Shown here in pieces: positions 1-10,368 of a DNA stretch of 46,644 nt. The stretch covers positions 1,430,938-1,477,581 of the forward strand of contig NZ_LN848257.1 in assembly GCF_001499735.1 (NCBI RefSeq). Reading direction: 5' to 3'. Every line of letters begins with the position of its first letter. Position 1 is the stretch's first letter. The notes below the pieces were generated by a model. That model did no database searches. It was not told the DNA's origin and worked only from the letters and a program-made list of their open reading frames with translations. The position numbers were made by a program, and so were the translations under genes. The DNA comes from Thiocapsa sp. KS1. GTDB lineage: Bacteria; Pseudomonadota; Gammaproteobacteria; Chromatiales; Chromatiaceae.

Positions 1-3000
1 AGCCGAGCGGGATGACGATCAAGGTCAGGACGGTCGAGACCAAAACCCCGGACAGAAGCGAGATCGCCATGCCCTGGAAGATCGGATCCGTGATGATGAC
101 GCTCGAGCCCGCGACCAGGGCCAAGGCGGTGATCACGATGGGGCGCGTGCGGATCTTGCAGGAGCGGATCATCGCCTCGGCGACCGGCACGCCCTTCTGG
201 ATCTCATGGATTGCGAAATCCACGAGCAGGATCGAGTTTCGGACGATGATGCCCGCCAAGGCGATCCACCCGATCATCGAGGTTGCCGTGAACTCGCCGC
301 CGAGCCCCAGGCCGAACATGATCGCGTGTGCCGGAATGATCCCGAGGAGGGTCAGCGGGATGGGCGCCATGATCACGAGCGGGATACGGAAGTTGCCGAA
401 CTCCCAGACCACCAGGATATAGATCAGCACCAGCGCAACGCCGAAGGCGGCGCCCATGTCGCGGAAGGTCTCGTAGGTAACGGTCCACTCGCCCGCCCAG
501 GTCCAGGCCAACCGGCTGCTGTCGGGAGGCGCATCCAACCAGAAGATCGCGTCCTCCGTTCCCTCGCCGCCTTGCGGCTTGGTCCCGTCCGGTGCCGCAT
601 AGTCCTGCTGATCGAGGATTCGCTTCACCTGGAACATGGCATACACGGGTGCTGCAAGCCGCCCGCCGACGTCGGACACAACATACTCTACCGGACGCAA
701 ATCCTTGTGATAGATGATGTCCTCTTCGGGCGTCAGCTGGAATTCGCCGAGCTCTCGCAGCGGCACCGTGTATCCCTGACTCGACTGGATGGGGAGATCG
801 CCCAAACGCTCGACCTGCGAGCGCTCGGACAAAGGCACCTGCAGCAGAATCTGAATCGGCTCGTGACCGATCTGGCGTCCCGCCTGCGGCTTGATATCGC
901 CGATCGGGGCGCCCCCGAGAGCCATCGCCAGATTGCGGTTGATGGTGTCGACCGAGATCCCGCGACGAACCGCCTTCTCGGTATCGACGTTGAAGCGCCA
1001 GTAGTCGAAGGCACCGCGCAGATAGTTGTCCACATCTCGGGCGCTGTCGGCCTGCTTGAAGATGTCGGTGAGGTCGCGCGCGAACTGACGCCTCAGCTCG
1101 GGTGTGGGCCCGTAGACCTCGGCGACGACCGATTGAAGGACGGGCGGACCGGGCGGCATCTCGACGACGGCAATGGTGGCACCCGTGCCCTCCACAAGCT
1201 TGCCGAGCAGCTCGCGAGCCTCGACCGCTATCTCGTGACTGGAGCGATCCCGATCGTGCTTGTCGGTCAGTTGGACCTGGAGCTCGCCCTGCCAGGGATC
1301 CGAACGCAGATAGTAGTGACGCACCATCCCGTTGAAATCGAACGGCCGAGCGGTTCCCGCATAGAGTTGGATGGCGGTGACCTCGGGCATGCCTCGCAGC
1401 TTGTCGGCCATGCGATGTGCGAGGTTGGCGGTCACCGGCAGGGCCGTTCCCTCGGGCATGTCGAGCACGACCGAGAACTCGGGCTTGTTGTCGAGCGGCA
1501 GCATCTTCACCGCCACCAGATTGAAGTAGAAGAACGACAGGGTGACGAGGAAGGTGCCCCAGAGGGCAAGCTTGAACACCAGTCGTTTGCCGCGGTTCTC
1601 GATCAGCGGTGTCAGAATATTCCGATAGAGCTTCTCGAGACCCTCGGCCTCTTTATGCTCGCGCTTCTCCGCGGCCTCGAGGTACTTCATCGAGGGACGC
1701 AACCATTTTGAGATCGCCAGATAGGGCGTGAAGACGAAGGCCGCGAACAGGGAGATGAACATCGCCACAGAGCCCAATACCGGGATCGGCGCCATGTAGG
1801 GGCCCATCATGCCGCTGACGAACCCCATCGGCAGCAAGGCCGCGATGACGGTGAAGGTCGCCAGGATCGTCGGGTTGCCGACCTCGCGAACGGCGTCGAC
1901 GGCCGTATCCTCGTCGGTACGCCCCTCTTCGAGCCAACGTCGGTAGATGTTCTCGACGACCACGATGGCGTCGTCGACCAGGATGCCGATCGAGAAGATG
2001 AGGGCAAACAGACTCACGCGGTCGATCGTGTAGTTGGTCACCCACGCGACGAAGACCGTCATGAAGAGCACGACCGGGATGACCAGCATGACGACGATGG
2101 CCGGTCGTACCGCTCGGAAGGCCAGCAGCACCAGGATGACGACGAACATGGTCGCCTTGATCAGCTTGAGGATGAGCTCGGAGACCTTCTGGTCGGCGGA
2201 CTGCCCGTAGTTGCGGGTGATGCTGACCTCGACGTTCGCGGGGATTCGCGAGCCCTTGAGCTCCTCGACGCGCTCCATGATGGCATTCGCCACCGTCACG
2301 CCGTTGGTCAGCTCCTTCTTGGCGATCGCGATGGTCACCGCCGGGCGACCGTCCGCACCGTCCGCGATCTCGGAGGCCGGCCCCGTATAGTAGGAGACCA
2401 GCTCGGAGGCATCTTCGGGACCCTGGCTCACGCGAGCCACGTCGTGGATATAGATCGGCAGATTGTTGAAGGTGCCGACCACCAGACGGTTGATGTCCTC
2501 GACACCGGTCAGAAAGGCGCCGGTCGTGACCGAGAAGCGCGCCCCGCTCGCCTCCAGACCGCCGGCAACCTGCTCGGCGTTGGCGCTGATCAGGGTTTGG
2601 GCGACCTGGTCCAGACTGATTTGATAACCCGAGAGACGCTCGGGGAGGACGTCGACAGTCACCACCTCGCGGCGACCGCCGACGATGAAGGCATTGCCGG
2701 TGTCCTTGACCTGCTTGACGGCTTGAAGCACGTCCTGGGCAAGCAGGCGCAGCTGACCGTCGTCGACATCCGGGATCGCGTCCCCGTCCAGATCCTTGGA
2801 CCAGAGGGTCAGCGTGACGATCGGGACATCGTCGATCCCTTTGGTCTTGACCAGCGGCGGCATGACCCCCGGCGGGATCTTGTCCATGTTCGAGGCGACC
2901 TTGTCGTTCACCTTGAGCAGCGAAGGACCCATCTCCTCCCCGACCACGAACTCGACGGTGACGATCCCCTGACCGCGTTGCGAAGCGGAGTAGACGTGCT

Positions 3001-3304
3001 TCACCCCGGGGATCTCGCTCATCATCCGCTCGAGCGGCTGCATCGCCATATTGGCGACCTGCTGAGCGGAGGCGCCCGGATACTGCACCATGATGTCGAT
3101 CATGGGTACCGAGATCTGGGGGTCTTCCTGGCGCGGCGTCATGATCAAGCCAAGCAGGCCCATCATAAGCATCGCGACGTAGAAGAGCGGCGAGAGGGGT
3201 GAGCGGATGAAGAATCGCGCGGTGCGCCCGGCGATCCCGAGGTTGTCCTCGTCGTAAGCAGGATCCTTGCGATCCTGCGGAGGAGATGTGACGTCTTGGC
3301 TCAT
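1..3304 (-). CDS. RND-family efflux permease (3' end cut by window edge)
   Basis: Inner-membrane proton-driven RND pump subunit. The reading frame is open without a stop from ATG 3304 to the window edge, about 1101 codons. The last visible residues (GMAISLLSGVLVSTVLTLIV) match the extreme C-terminal transmembrane helix of RND pumps, so probably only some 20-40 residues are missing. Also visible are the helix-4 type motif GILVDDAIVVVENIYRR, whose acidic pair belongs to the proton relay, and a later NSILLVDFAIHE segment repeating the same pattern in the second half. The N-terminus MSQDVTSPPQDRKDPAYDED is a cytosolic tail ahead of the first helix. The adaptor gene lies 94 bp upstream on the same strand, so the two form an operon. 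No outer-membrane TolC-like gene is in the window. The substrate cannot be read from the sequence; the family is certain, the substrate class is not. Confidence 0.93.
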   Translation of the reverse strand, partial: MSQDVTSPPQDRKDPAYDEDNLGIAGRTARFFIRSPLSPLFYVAMLMMGLLGLIMTPRQEDPQISVPMIDIMVQYPGASAQQVANMAMQPLERMMSEIPGVKHVYSASQRGQGIVTVEFVVGEEMGPSLLKVNDKVASNMDKIPPGVMPPLVKTKGIDDVPIVTLTLWSKDLDGDAIPDVDDGQLRLLAQDVLQAVKQVKDTGNAFIVGGRREVVTVDVLPERLSGYQISLDQVAQTLISANAEQVAGGLEASGARFSVTTGAFLTGVEDINRLVVGTFNNLPIYIHDVARVSQGPEDASELVSYYTGPASEIADGADGRPAVTIAIAKKELTNGVTVANAIMERVEELKGSRIPANVEVSITRNYGQSADQKVSELILKLIKATMFVVILVLLAFRAVRPAIVVMLVIPVVLFMTVFVAWVTNYTIDRVSLFALIFSIGILVDDAIVVVENIYRRWLEEGRTDEDTAVDAVREVGNPTILATFTVIAALLPMGFVSGMMGPYMAPIPVLGSVAMFISLFAAFVFTPYLAISKWLRPSMKYLEAAEKREHKEAEGLEKLYRNILTPLIENRGKRLVFKLALWGTFLVTLSFFYFNLVAVKMLPLDNKPEFSVVLDMPEGTALPVTANLAHRMADKLRGMPEVTAIQLYAGTARPFDFNGMVRHYYLRSDPWQGELQVQLTDKHDRDRSSHEIAVEARELLGKLVEGTGATIAVVEMPPGPPVLQSVVAEVYGPTPELRRQFARDLTDIFKQADSARDVDNYLRGAFDYWRFNVDTEKAVRRGISVDTINRNLAMALGGAPIGDIKPQAGRQIGHEPIQILLQVPLSERSQVERLGDLPIQSSQGYTVPLRELGEFQLTPEEDIIYHKDLRPVEYVVSDVGGRLAAPVYAMFQVKRILDQQDYAAPDGTKPQGGEGTEDAIFWLDAPPDSSRLAWTWAGEWTVTYETFRDMGAAFGVALVLIYILVVWEFGNFRIPLVIMAPIPLTLLGIIPAHAIMFGLGLGGEFTATSMIGWIALAGIIVRNSILLVDFAIHEIQKGVPVAEAMIRSCKIRTRPIVITALALVAGSSVIITDPIFQGMAISLLSGVLVSTVLTLIVIPLG

Positions 3305-3398
3305 GTCGAATCCAGATTAACCGGGCCTGCGCCGCATCGCTGCGACATGGATTCCGAGGGGGGATCGCGCGCGATCGCCCGAGAGGGAGTGGCGGAGG

Positions 3399-4565
3399 TC
3401 AGCGATCGGCGGGTGCGCCGCTCGCCCATCCGGCCGTCACGCGCGGACCGGGATTCGCGAGGATGCGCTCGCCGGCCCGCAGCCCGCTCAGCACCGTCAC
3501 CATGCCCGCCGTCATCTCCTCGCCGACGCGAATCAGGCGCAATTGAGGCTCGCCGCGCTCGTTCACCACATAGACGCCGGGCAAGCTCCCGTTGTAGCGC
3601 ACGGCGCTGCTCGGAATGACCGGGTTGGCCCGCGCCGGCGCATTGAGATCCGGCACCAGGACCTTGGCGTACATGCCCGGCTCGGAGACACCCTGCGGAA
3701 GATCGAACTTGATCTTGACGGTATGGCGCTGCGGATCGGCCATGGGAAAGATCTGGGCGACCCGGACCGGGACCCGGCGGTTGTCGGGATCGATCTCGGC
3801 CTGCACCATCATCCCGTCGCGAAGACCCGGACGTAACCTGGCCGGTACATCGACCTCGACCTGGAGATATTCCACGTCGGCGTAGTTGAGCATGGGTTGT
3901 CCGGGCTGGATGGTGTCCCCGACCTCGACCAGCTTGCGCACGATGACGCCGTCGAACGGGGCGATGCTGCGGGCGTCGCGGATCTTTGAGTCGAGCGCCT
4001 GGAGCTCCGCCTGGAGACGCAGCATAGCGTTTTGCGCCTCCTGGATTTGGATCCCGGAGGCGAAGAGGTCGGCCGAGCGCTCGGTGGTGCGGTCGCGCTC
4101 CCCGACAAAGCTCTCGACCGGACGCGTGAACATCTGATCGAAGAGGTTCGGCAGCCCCATCCCGCCCATCGCCGAGCGCGACTGCGGAGAGAACACCTCA
4201 CGGGAGTACTGCACCCCGGCGTTGCGCAATTGGGCGTCGGCGCTGGCCATCTGCGCGAGCAGGGCACGCCGGTTTGCAAGCAGCTCCTCGTCGCCGATGG
4301 CCACGAGCAGATCCTTTTCCTTGAAGGTGTCGCCCTCCCGCCCGGCGATGAAGGTCACGCGGCCCGGCAGCTGCGCGGCGAGCGTCACCTCCTTATAGGG
4401 GACGACGGTGCCGCCCAAGGAGACGGTGGGCGCGCCCTGCGCCTGCTGGACGACGAAGGTTTCGCCCGGATCGACCTGAGCCTGCGCCTGCCCGGGACCC
4501 GAGTAGACGGCCGCGGCGAGGGCGAGCGAGCATGCAAAACGGGCGGTTCGCAACTGTATTGACAT
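3399..4565 (-). CDS. RND efflux periplasmic adaptor (HlyD/MFP family)
   Basis: A 388-residue membrane-fusion protein that would couple the downstream RND permease to an outer-membrane channel. ATG 4565 was chosen because it opens a normal Sec signal peptide (MSIQLRTARFACSLALAAAVYSG, then AQAQ); the frame stays open further upstream but encodes no plausible leader. The order is typical: a lipoyl/barrel-sandwich half (VTLAAQLPGRVTFIAGREGD), an alpha-hairpin around residues 90-190 rich in Q, A, L and R, the second lipoyl half (APFDGVIVRKLVEVGDTIQPGQ), a beta-barrel (MVQAEIDPDNRRVPVRV) and a membrane-proximal C-terminus. It is the first gene of the minus-strand pair. The hairpin contains an extra MGGMGLPNLFDQMFT segment, so it is slightly longer than minimal adaptors. 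No cysteine that would make a lipoprotein is seen at the cleavage site. Confidence 0.9.
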   Translation of the reverse strand: MSIQLRTARFACSLALAAAVYSGPGQAQAQVDPGETFVVQQAQGAPTVSLGGTVVPYKEVTLAAQLPGRVTFIAGREGDTFKEKDLLVAIGDEELLANRRALLAQMASADAQLRNAGVQYSREVFSPQSRSAMGGMGLPNLFDQMFTRPVESFVGERDRTTERSADLFASGIQIQEAQNAMLRLQAELQALDSKIRDARSIAPFDGVIVRKLVEVGDTIQPGQPMLNYADVEYLQVEVDVPARLRPGLRDGMMVQAEIDPDNRRVPVRVAQIFPMADPQRHTVKIKFDLPQGVSEPGMYAKVLVPDLNAPARANPVIPSSAVRYNGSLPGVYVVNERGEPQLRLIRVGEEMTAGMVTVLSGLRAGERILANPGPRVTAGWASGAPADR

Positions 4566-5080
4566 CGGATCGCACACCAAACGCTGGGTTTTGTTGTCGC
4601 ACGTCCGATTTGCGCTGTAGCGTTCGGACCTGCCGTGGACACCGGACAGCCTTGTGGGTCCGGCGCTCATCCGTTGCGGATCGGCGGCATCCGAGTCCGG
4701 GCTCAGTCGGCCCGTCCAGTGCCGCGTTGTCTTTTCGTTCTCCGGACGGCGCAGTGGCGCAGTATGCATTCGACAACGCTCGACATTCAAGCAGGCATAC
4801 GCCGACGGCCAGCCTCGCAGCCCCCCGCCATTCGAATGCCGATGCGCGCGTCTCGGTGCAAACCGAACGCGCGACCGGAATTAACCCTATCGGGCAACCG
4901 GCTATCCCTGCCGCCGAACTTCAGTGTAACATCTCGCGTGATTATGCCGGGGCCCGTGACGGCGTGCCGACAAGACCCGGCTCGGCCTTGGTGCGACCCC
5001 GACAAGAGCCTCGGAAGTCGTTGATCCGATCGCCTTTACCGACGCGAAGCGTTACGACCCAGAACGAGGAGCCGACCCCT
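4566..5080. other. Divergent intergenic region, no gene seen
   Basis: These 515 bases separate the minus-strand efflux adaptor from the plus-strand dynamin-like GTPase. Open frames cross it on both strands, but they are low-complexity Arg/Pro/Ser-rich translations of GC-rich DNA with no recognisable domain. Promoters for both directions must lie here. A TAACAT hexamer near 4925-4930 could be a plus-strand -10, but no convincing -35 accompanies it. Confidence 0.5.
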
Positions 5081-6607
5081 ATGCCGTCCACCGCCGAGGC
5101 CGTTCAGCAGCGCATGCATGAGTTGGAATCGCACCTGGAGCAGGAGAATCCGGTCCTGCTCAGTGCGGTCCAGAGCTTCCGGGCGATCGACCGCGTCGCT
5201 TACGGGACAGGCTTGCTGGAGACCAATCAATCGTTTGCGACCCAGATCCCCTGGTGGCCGCTGATCTCGATCCTGGGTACCTTCTCGGCGGGCAAATCGA
5301 CCTTCATCAACCACTTTCTCGGCCACAAGCTGCAACGCACCGGGAATCAGGCCGTCGACGATCGCTTCACCGTCATCGTCTACAGCCCCGAGACGGTGAG
5401 TCATTCGCTGCCGGGCGTGTCGCTCGACTCGGATCCGCGCTTCCCCTTCTATCAGATGTCGCACGACATCGAGCAGGTCGCCGGCGGAGAAGGCAAACGC
5501 ATCGATGCCTATCTTCAGCTCAAGACCTGCCGCAGCGAGCGTCTGCGCGGCAAGATCCTGATCGACTCGCCCGGATTCGACGCCGACGCCCAGCGTACGG
5601 CGATCCTGCGCATCAGCGACCACATGATCGGTCTCTCCGATCTGGTCCTGGTGTTCTTCGATGCGCGCCATCCCGAGCCGGGTGCGATGCGCGATACCCT
5701 CAAGCATCTGGTGAAGGACACCATCCACCGCGCCGATTCCGGCAAGTTCCTGTACATCCTCAATCAGCTCGACACCGCGGCCAACGAGGACAACCCCGAG
5801 GATGTGGTCGCGGCCTGGCTGCGCGCGATCGGCGAGGCCGGCCTGACCGCGGGCCGCTTCTATACCATCTACAACCCGGACGCGGCCAACGCCATCCCGG
5901 ACGAGCACAAGCGCAAACGCTTCGAGAAGAAACGCGACGAGGATCTCGGCGAGATCTTCCTGCGGATGGAGCGCGTCGAAATCGAGCGTGCATACCGCAT
6001 CATCGCCGCCCTGCGCGAGACGGCCAACGCCTTCGGCCACGAGTCCGCGCCTGTGCTGCAAAGCGCGGTCCGACGCTGGCGTGCCCGCACCCTGCTCGCC
6101 GACACGACCCTGATCGCAGTTGTCGGCGTCCTGTTTCTCTACTGGAGCGTCGGAGCTGGTCATTGGGTCGGCCTCTCCTACGAGCCGGCCTGGCTGGAGG
6201 TGCTCACGAGCCAGGTCCCGTGGGGCCGCGACGCCTTGATCGGGGTGCTGATCCTGCTGGCCATGGGGGCTCATTTCACCGTTCGCAAGCTCGCGGCGAT
6301 GAGTGTCGTGCCCTGGCTGAAGAAGCAGGTTGCCCGCAAGAACCCGCCGGGGAACTTGATGTCGGCCTTCAGGGCCAACACACGTTTCTATCGGCCGGTG
6401 ATCCTCGGTCGGCCGTTCGGCTGGAACGGCAAGGCGCGCGCGCAGATCAACGAGGTCCTCCAGAACTGCGAGAACTTCGTGCAGACACTCAACGAGCGCT
6501 ATACCAATCCGAAAGGGCTGAAGGAGTCGCCGCCGAGGGCGCAAACCGAGCGACTCCCCGACGACCCCGTCATCGTCCTCGGCAAGGCGGAGCGCTCGGC
6601 GGCTTGA
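5081..6607 (+). CDS. Membrane-anchored dynamin-like GTPase
   Basis: A 508-residue GTPase of the dynamin/GTP-binding superfamily. The P-loop GTFSAGKST lies at residues 66-74, the G3 motif DSPGFD at about 162-167 and a G4-like NQLD (in place of the usual N/TKxD) at 228-231. Two hydrophobic helices near residues 337-357 and 384-401 form a hairpin like the membrane paddle of bacterial dynamin-like proteins, and the C-terminus is basic and polar. Bacterial relatives remodel or protect membranes; the role here cannot be read from sequence. ATG 5081 is supported by AGGAG nine bases upstream; the longer frame from 4532 has no RBS and no domain content. NadA begins 25 bp downstream, probably cotranscribed but functionally unrelated. 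Confidence 0.85.
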   Translation: MPSTAEAVQQRMHELESHLEQENPVLLSAVQSFRAIDRVAYGTGLLETNQSFATQIPWWPLISILGTFSAGKSTFINHFLGHKLQRTGNQAVDDRFTVIVYSPETVSHSLPGVSLDSDPRFPFYQMSHDIEQVAGGEGKRIDAYLQLKTCRSERLRGKILIDSPGFDADAQRTAILRISDHMIGLSDLVLVFFDARHPEPGAMRDTLKHLVKDTIHRADSGKFLYILNQLDTAANEDNPEDVVAAWLRAIGEAGLTAGRFYTIYNPDAANAIPDEHKRKRFEKKRDEDLGEIFLRMERVEIERAYRIIAALRETANAFGHESAPVLQSAVRRWRARTLLADTTLIAVVGVLFLYWSVGAGHWVGLSYEPAWLEVLTSQVPWGRDALIGVLILLAMGAHFTVRKLAAMSVVPWLKKQVARKNPPGNLMSAFRANTRFYRPVILGRPFGWNGKARAQINEVLQNCENFVQTLNERYTNPKGLKESPPRAQTERLPDDPVIVLGKAERSAA

Positions 6608-6632
6608 TCGAACCGCGAAGACAGGTACGACA

Positions 6633-7703
6633 ATGAGCATCCAAACCTCCGAGCACGCACCCCGGCCCGCCATCGAGGTCCCGCCGCACCCGCAATGGCC
6701 GACCTTGGGGCCGCTCGAGAAGGCCGAGATCAAGGACCGGATCAAGGCCCTGCTCAAGGCGCAGAACGCGGTCCTGGTCGCTCACTATTACACGGACGCC
6801 GATCTTCAGGCCCTCGCGGAGGAAACCGGCGGCTGCGTCTCGGATTCACTGGAAATGGCGCGCTTCGGGGCCGCCAGCAGTGCGCAAACACTGGTGGTCT
6901 GCGGCGTTCGCTTCATGGGCGAGACGGCCAAGATCCTCAATCCCGAGAAACGCATCCTGATGCCCGATCTTCGGGCCACCTGCTCGCTCGACGAAGGCTG
7001 CCCGGCCGACGCCTTCGGTGCCTTCTGCGATGCCCACCCGGACCACACCGTCGTGGTCTATGCCAACACCAGCGCGCAGGTCAAGGCCAGGTCGGACTGG
7101 GTCGTCACCTCCAGCATCGCCTTGCCCGTCGTCGCTTATCTTGCCGAGCAGGGCCGCAAGGTCCTTTGGGCACCCGACAAGCATCTGGGTCGCTATGTCC
7201 AGCGCATGACCGGGGCGGACATGCTGCTCTGGGACGGCGCCTGTGTCGTTCACGAAGAGTTCAAATCGTTCGCCTTGGAGCGGGTGCGCAAGCTGCACCC
7301 CGAGGCGGCGGTCCTGGTCCACCCCGAGTCTCCGGACGACGTCGTCGCGCAAGCCGATGTCGTCGGCTCGACCACCCAGCTCATCAAGGCCGTGGTCGAG
7401 ATGCCGAATCGGGAGTTCATCGTCGCGACCGACGCCGGAATCTTCTGGAAGATGCACCAGCTCGCGCCCGGCAAGACCCTGATCCCGGCGCCGACGGCCG
7501 GCGAAGGTGCAACGTGCGAAAGCTGCGCACATTGCCCATGGATGGCCATGAACGCCTTGCAGAATTTGGAGCAGGTCCTGCTCAAGGGAGATCAGGAGAT
7601 CCTGGTCGATCCGGCCTTGGGCACGCGGGCGCTGGTCCCGATTCGGCGGATGCTCGATTTCGCCCGCGAGCGCGGGATCGGTGCGCGACGCGACGCGGAC
7701 TGA
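6633..7703 (+). CDS. nadA: Quinolinate synthase NadA
   Basis: Condenses iminoaspartate with dihydroxyacetone phosphate to quinolinate, the [4Fe-4S]-dependent step of de novo NAD synthesis in the cytosol. It is 356 residues long, normal for the family. The three pseudo-repeated domains carry [42 protein letters not shown] and the C-terminal [16 protein letters not shown]. Cluster-ligand candidates are Cys117 ([10 protein letters not shown]), Cys204 (GACVVHEEF) and a cysteine of the CESCAHC group (295, 298, 301), matching the three-domain ligand pattern known for NadA. It follows the dynamin-like GTPase by 25 bp. No nadB or nadC is in the window. A 251-bp gap separates it from the cytochrome genes, so those are probably a separate unit. 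Confidence 0.96.
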   Translation: MSIQTSEHAPRPAIEVPPHPQWPTLGPLEKAEIKDRIKALLKAQNAVLVAHYYTDADLQALAEETGGCVSDSLEMARFGAASSAQTLVVCGVRFMGETAKILNPEKRILMPDLRATCSLDEGCPADAFGAFCDAHPDHTVVVYANTSAQVKARSDWVVTSSIALPVVAYLAEQGRKVLWAPDKHLGRYVQRMTGADMLLWDGACVVHEEFKSFALERVRKLHPEAAVLVHPESPDDVVAQADVVGSTTQLIKAVVEMPNREFIVATDAGIFWKMHQLAPGKTLIPAPTAGEGATCESCAHCPWMAMNALQNLEQVLLKGDQEILVDPALGTRALVPIRRMLDFARERGIGARRDAD

Positions 7704-7954
7704 CACCGGATTACGCTGTCCCGGCCAGGTCCTGCCGATCGGCCCGCCAGTTCGGTCCGTGTCGGTCCCGTTACCTCTTCCCGAATACCCCGGAACAACC
7801 ATCAAACGCTCGCCCGCCTTGGCAAGCATGGCACGGATGCCTTACCATCATTTGCGAATTGTCAAAGCATAAGCGTCCGTCCGGCACCCAGAACAAGATC
7901 AAGAGCCGCGACGGTCAACGACGTCCCCCAGTCGTCGCCGTAAAGAGGATGTCT

Positions 7955-8572
7955 ATGTCTGAAGCCCGCACATCCACTCGCAGGACGTCGTTTGTCGTCC
8001 TTGCATTGGTGTTTCTGGCGGGGATCGGATTTGCCGGTGCAATGACCGGCGGTCTGGCCTATTCCAACCGAATGGAGCTCTGCGTCTCCTGCCACAGCCT
8101 TCAGGTGCCTTACGCGGAGTACCGGGAGTCGGTCCACTTCAAGAATGCGTCCGGCGTGCAGGCGACCTGCTCGGATTGTCATGTCCCGCGCGAGCTCTTC
8201 CCGAAGCTGCACGCGAAGATCATGGCGGCCAAAGACGTCTACCATGAGCTCGTCGGAACGATCGATACGCCCGAGAAGTTCGAGGCTCAGCGCTGGGCGA
8301 TGGCCAATCGCGTCTGGGATCGGATGAAGGCGACGGATTCGCGCACCTGCAGGACCTGTCACGACTTTGCCAACATGGATCTATCGGCGCAAAGCCGCTC
8401 CGCCCGCAGCCGACACGGCGCGGCCGAGGATCGCGGCCAGACCTGCATCGATTGTCACAAGGGGATCGTCCATCACCTCCCCGACGAGCCGCCGGAGGAG
8501 CCAGCAACGGCCACGGAAGCGACCCCGGAGAACGCAGACAAGACCAAACCCGCGGATTCGGACGCCGCCTGA
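7955..8572 (+). CDS. NapC/NirT-type membrane-anchored tetraheme cytochrome c
   Basis: A 205-residue periplasmic tetraheme cytochrome with a single N-terminal anchor. An uncleaved helix (FVVLALVFLAGIGFAGAMTGG) is followed by four CxxCH sites: CVSCH, CSDCH, CRTCH and CIDCH. Their order and spacing, together with the intervening YRESVHFKNASGVQATCSDCH and MAAKDVYHELVG segments, are those of the NapC/NirT quinol dehydrogenase family. Two in-frame ATGs lie at 7949 and 7955; the AGAGG at 7944-7948 touches the first and stands six bases from the second, so 7955 is preferred. The C-terminal tail after the last heme is a Glu/Pro/Ala/Thr-rich linker. Position upstream of fccA/fccB suggests a membrane partner moving electrons between the quinone pool and the sulfide dehydrogenase; that link is inferred from neighbourhood only. 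Confidence 0.92.
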   Translation: MSEARTSTRRTSFVVLALVFLAGIGFAGAMTGGLAYSNRMELCVSCHSLQVPYAEYRESVHFKNASGVQATCSDCHVPRELFPKLHAKIMAAKDVYHELVGTIDTPEKFEAQRWAMANRVWDRMKATDSRTCRTCHDFANMDLSAQSRSARSRHGAAEDRGQTCIDCHKGIVHHLPDEPPEEPATATEATPENADKTKPADSDAA

Positions 8573-8605
8573 GCGCGCCATGCAGCGAACACCTCGAGGT
8601 GCGTC

Positions 8606-9595
8606 ATGAGTATCATCCAGGTTACGAAGCACCGTCGCGCGCGCATCGCCGCGCCCTTCCTGCTGATCGTCTGCGGGATGTTGCTCGCTCCGGTGTACGC
8701 GGCCGATCCGGCAAGCCCCGACCTCGGCAAGGAGTTGCGCCTTGCGGCCATGATCGGCGACACCGAGGCCGTCGCGAACCTGCTCGATCGAGGGGTTCCG
8801 GTCGATGCAGCCAACGAGTTCGGCAAAACGGCCCTGATGATTGCCGTGGAATCCGACGACCTCGAGACGGTTGCCCTGCTCTTGACCCGAGGAGCCAACG
8901 TCAATGCCCGAACCGTCGCGAGCTGCACGCCGCTCACCTTCGCCGCGGAGCGCGGCAATATCGGGATCACCGCCGTCCTGATCGAGCGCGGCGCCAACGT
9001 CCACGATCGCACGCGCAGCGGCTGGGATCCGCTCATGATCGCCTCGCGCTACGGGATCTCGGACATGGCCGAGCAGCTCCTGTTTCGCGGTGCGGACCCC
9101 AAGGCATCCGATCGGGAGGGTCGAACCGCACTCATGTTGGCCGCCGCGCACGGGCAGGTCGAGGTGGTCGACCTCTTGATCGCTGCCGGTGCGGAGCTCG
9201 AATCGAGGGACAAGCAGGGGGAGACCGCCCTGCTGATTGCCGCCGACGCGGGGCACTGGCATGTGGTAAAGGCCCTGCTCGACGAAGGCGCGGACGTCGA
9301 TGCGCGCGACGGCCTGGGTGCAACGCCGCTGATCCTGGCCACCAGTCAAGGCCACCCGGATGCCGCCCGACTCCTGCTCGAGCGCGGTGCCGATCCGAAC
9401 CTCCAGGACGAGGACGGCACATCGGCGCTGATGGAGGCGGTCGTCACCGATCATGCAGAGCTGATTCGAATCCTGCTGGCCCAAGGAGCCAACCCGGCCT
9501 TGACCGACCGGGATGGACACACGGCCGCAGACCTGGCGCAGCAACGAGGAAATCATGCAGCCGCCGCGCTCCTGGCGCAGCGACCGAGCCCCTGA
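8606..9595 (+). CDS. Exported ankyrin-repeat protein
   Basis: A 329-residue protein with a Sec signal ([20 protein letters not shown], then ADP) followed by roughly eight 33-residue ankyrin repeats filling the remainder. Visible repeat cores are [120 protein letters not shown] and [20 protein letters not shown]. Ankyrin stacks bind other proteins. The location between a tetraheme cytochrome and fccA suggests a periplasmic scaffold or assembly factor for the sulfide-oxidising complex; this is inferred, not shown. GAGGT at 8596-8600 is a good RBS for ATG 8606, only 33 bp after the cytochrome stop. Confidence 0.9.
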   Translation: MSIIQVTKHRRARIAAPFLLIVCGMLLAPVYAADPASPDLGKELRLAAMIGDTEAVANLLDRGVPVDAANEFGKTALMIAVESDDLETVALLLTRGANVNARTVASCTPLTFAAERGNIGITAVLIERGANVHDRTRSGWDPLMIASRYGISDMAEQLLFRGADPKASDREGRTALMLAAAHGQVEVVDLLIAAGAELESRDKQGETALLIAADAGHWHVVKALLDEGADVDARDGLGATPLILATSQGHPDAARLLLERGADPNLQDEDGTSALMEAVVTDHAELIRILLAQGANPALTDRDGHTAADLAQQRGNHAAAALLAQRPSP

Positions 9596-9728
9596 GACCG
9601 ACGCGCGACCGACGCGGGCCGGGGAGACACCCAATGCACCGAGGGACGCAACACGGACGCCCCTTCTGCATCGCGGCATCGATCGCCGCGGGTTACCGAC
9701 ACCACCCAACGACCATTTTGGAGGAAGC

Positions 9729-10346
9729 ATGGCCACGATATCACCAAGATTGGCCCTAGTTGCCGGCGCACTCGCGCTCGGCCTGTCCTCGGGAGCCAAT
9801 GCCGACGCCACAGCATCGATGCTCGCCAACACCTGCGCCGGTTGTCACGGCACCCACGGACAAAGCGCGGGGCCCGCCTCGCCCATCATCGCCGGGATCA
9901 ACCAGGTCGTCTTCGTCGACATGATGCAGGGCTACAAGAGCGGCGAGATCTACTCGACGATCATGGGCCGAATCGCCAAGGGCTACACGGACGATGAGCT
10001 TCAGAAAATGGCCGAGTTCTTCAACTCGCAGGAGTTCAAGCCAGCCCAACAGGACTACGACAAGGCGCTCGTGGAGCGGGGCACCGAGCTGCACGACAAA
10101 TACTGCGAAAACTGCCATGCCGAAGGTGGCATCCCGCTGAGGGACCCCGAGACCGGCGAAGATGCCGAAGACTTCTATCTCCTGGCCGGCCAATGGACGC
10201 CCTATCTGGAATTCACCATGTCCGACTTCCGGGAGGATCGTCGCGAGATTCCCAAGAAGATGAGAAGCAAGCTGGATGATCTTCTCGAGAAAGACGGGGA
10301 CGAGGGTCTCGCCGCCGTGTTTGCTTTCTACGCGAGCCAGCAGTAA
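9729..10346 (+). CDS. fccA: Flavocytochrome c sulfide dehydrogenase, diheme cytochrome subunit
   Basis: The electron-accepting subunit of periplasmic sulfide dehydrogenase, taking electrons from the FAD of FccB. It has 205 residues, with a cleavable signal ([18 protein letters not shown]) and two c-type heme sites, [11 protein letters not shown] and [10 protein letters not shown], one in each half. [16 protein letters not shown] and [18 protein letters not shown] are, from memory, nearly the same in the A. vinosum FccA. ATG 9729 sits behind GGAGGAAGC, and fccB follows after 22 bp. The 133 bp before it (9596-9728) hold no gene. Single-domain SoxE/Sox-type cytochromes are excluded by the diheme layout and the adjacent flavin subunit. 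Confidence 0.95.
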   Translation: MATISPRLALVAGALALGLSSGANADATASMLANTCAGCHGTHGQSAGPASPIIAGINQVVFVDMMQGYKSGEIYSTIMGRIAKGYTDDELQKMAEFFNSQEFKPAQQDYDKALVERGTELHDKYCENCHAEGGIPLRDPETGEDAEDFYLLAGQWTPYLEFTMSDFREDRREIPKKMRSKLDDLLEKDGDEGLAAVFAFYASQQ

Positions 10347-10368
10347 CGCCACCGGAGGAGAGAACGGA

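Noticed and set aside
206-1711. 501-codon plus-strand open frame over the RND permease
   Set aside because: It is the antisense shadow of a well-conserved RND frame; its translation is His/Asp/Arg-rich with no domain.
7852-7865. TTGCG-AATT-GTCAA before the tetraheme cytochrome gene as an FNR-type box
   Set aside because: Only one half-site fits the consensus, and the hexamer at the required -10 distance (CAAGAT) is poor, so it is too weak to call.
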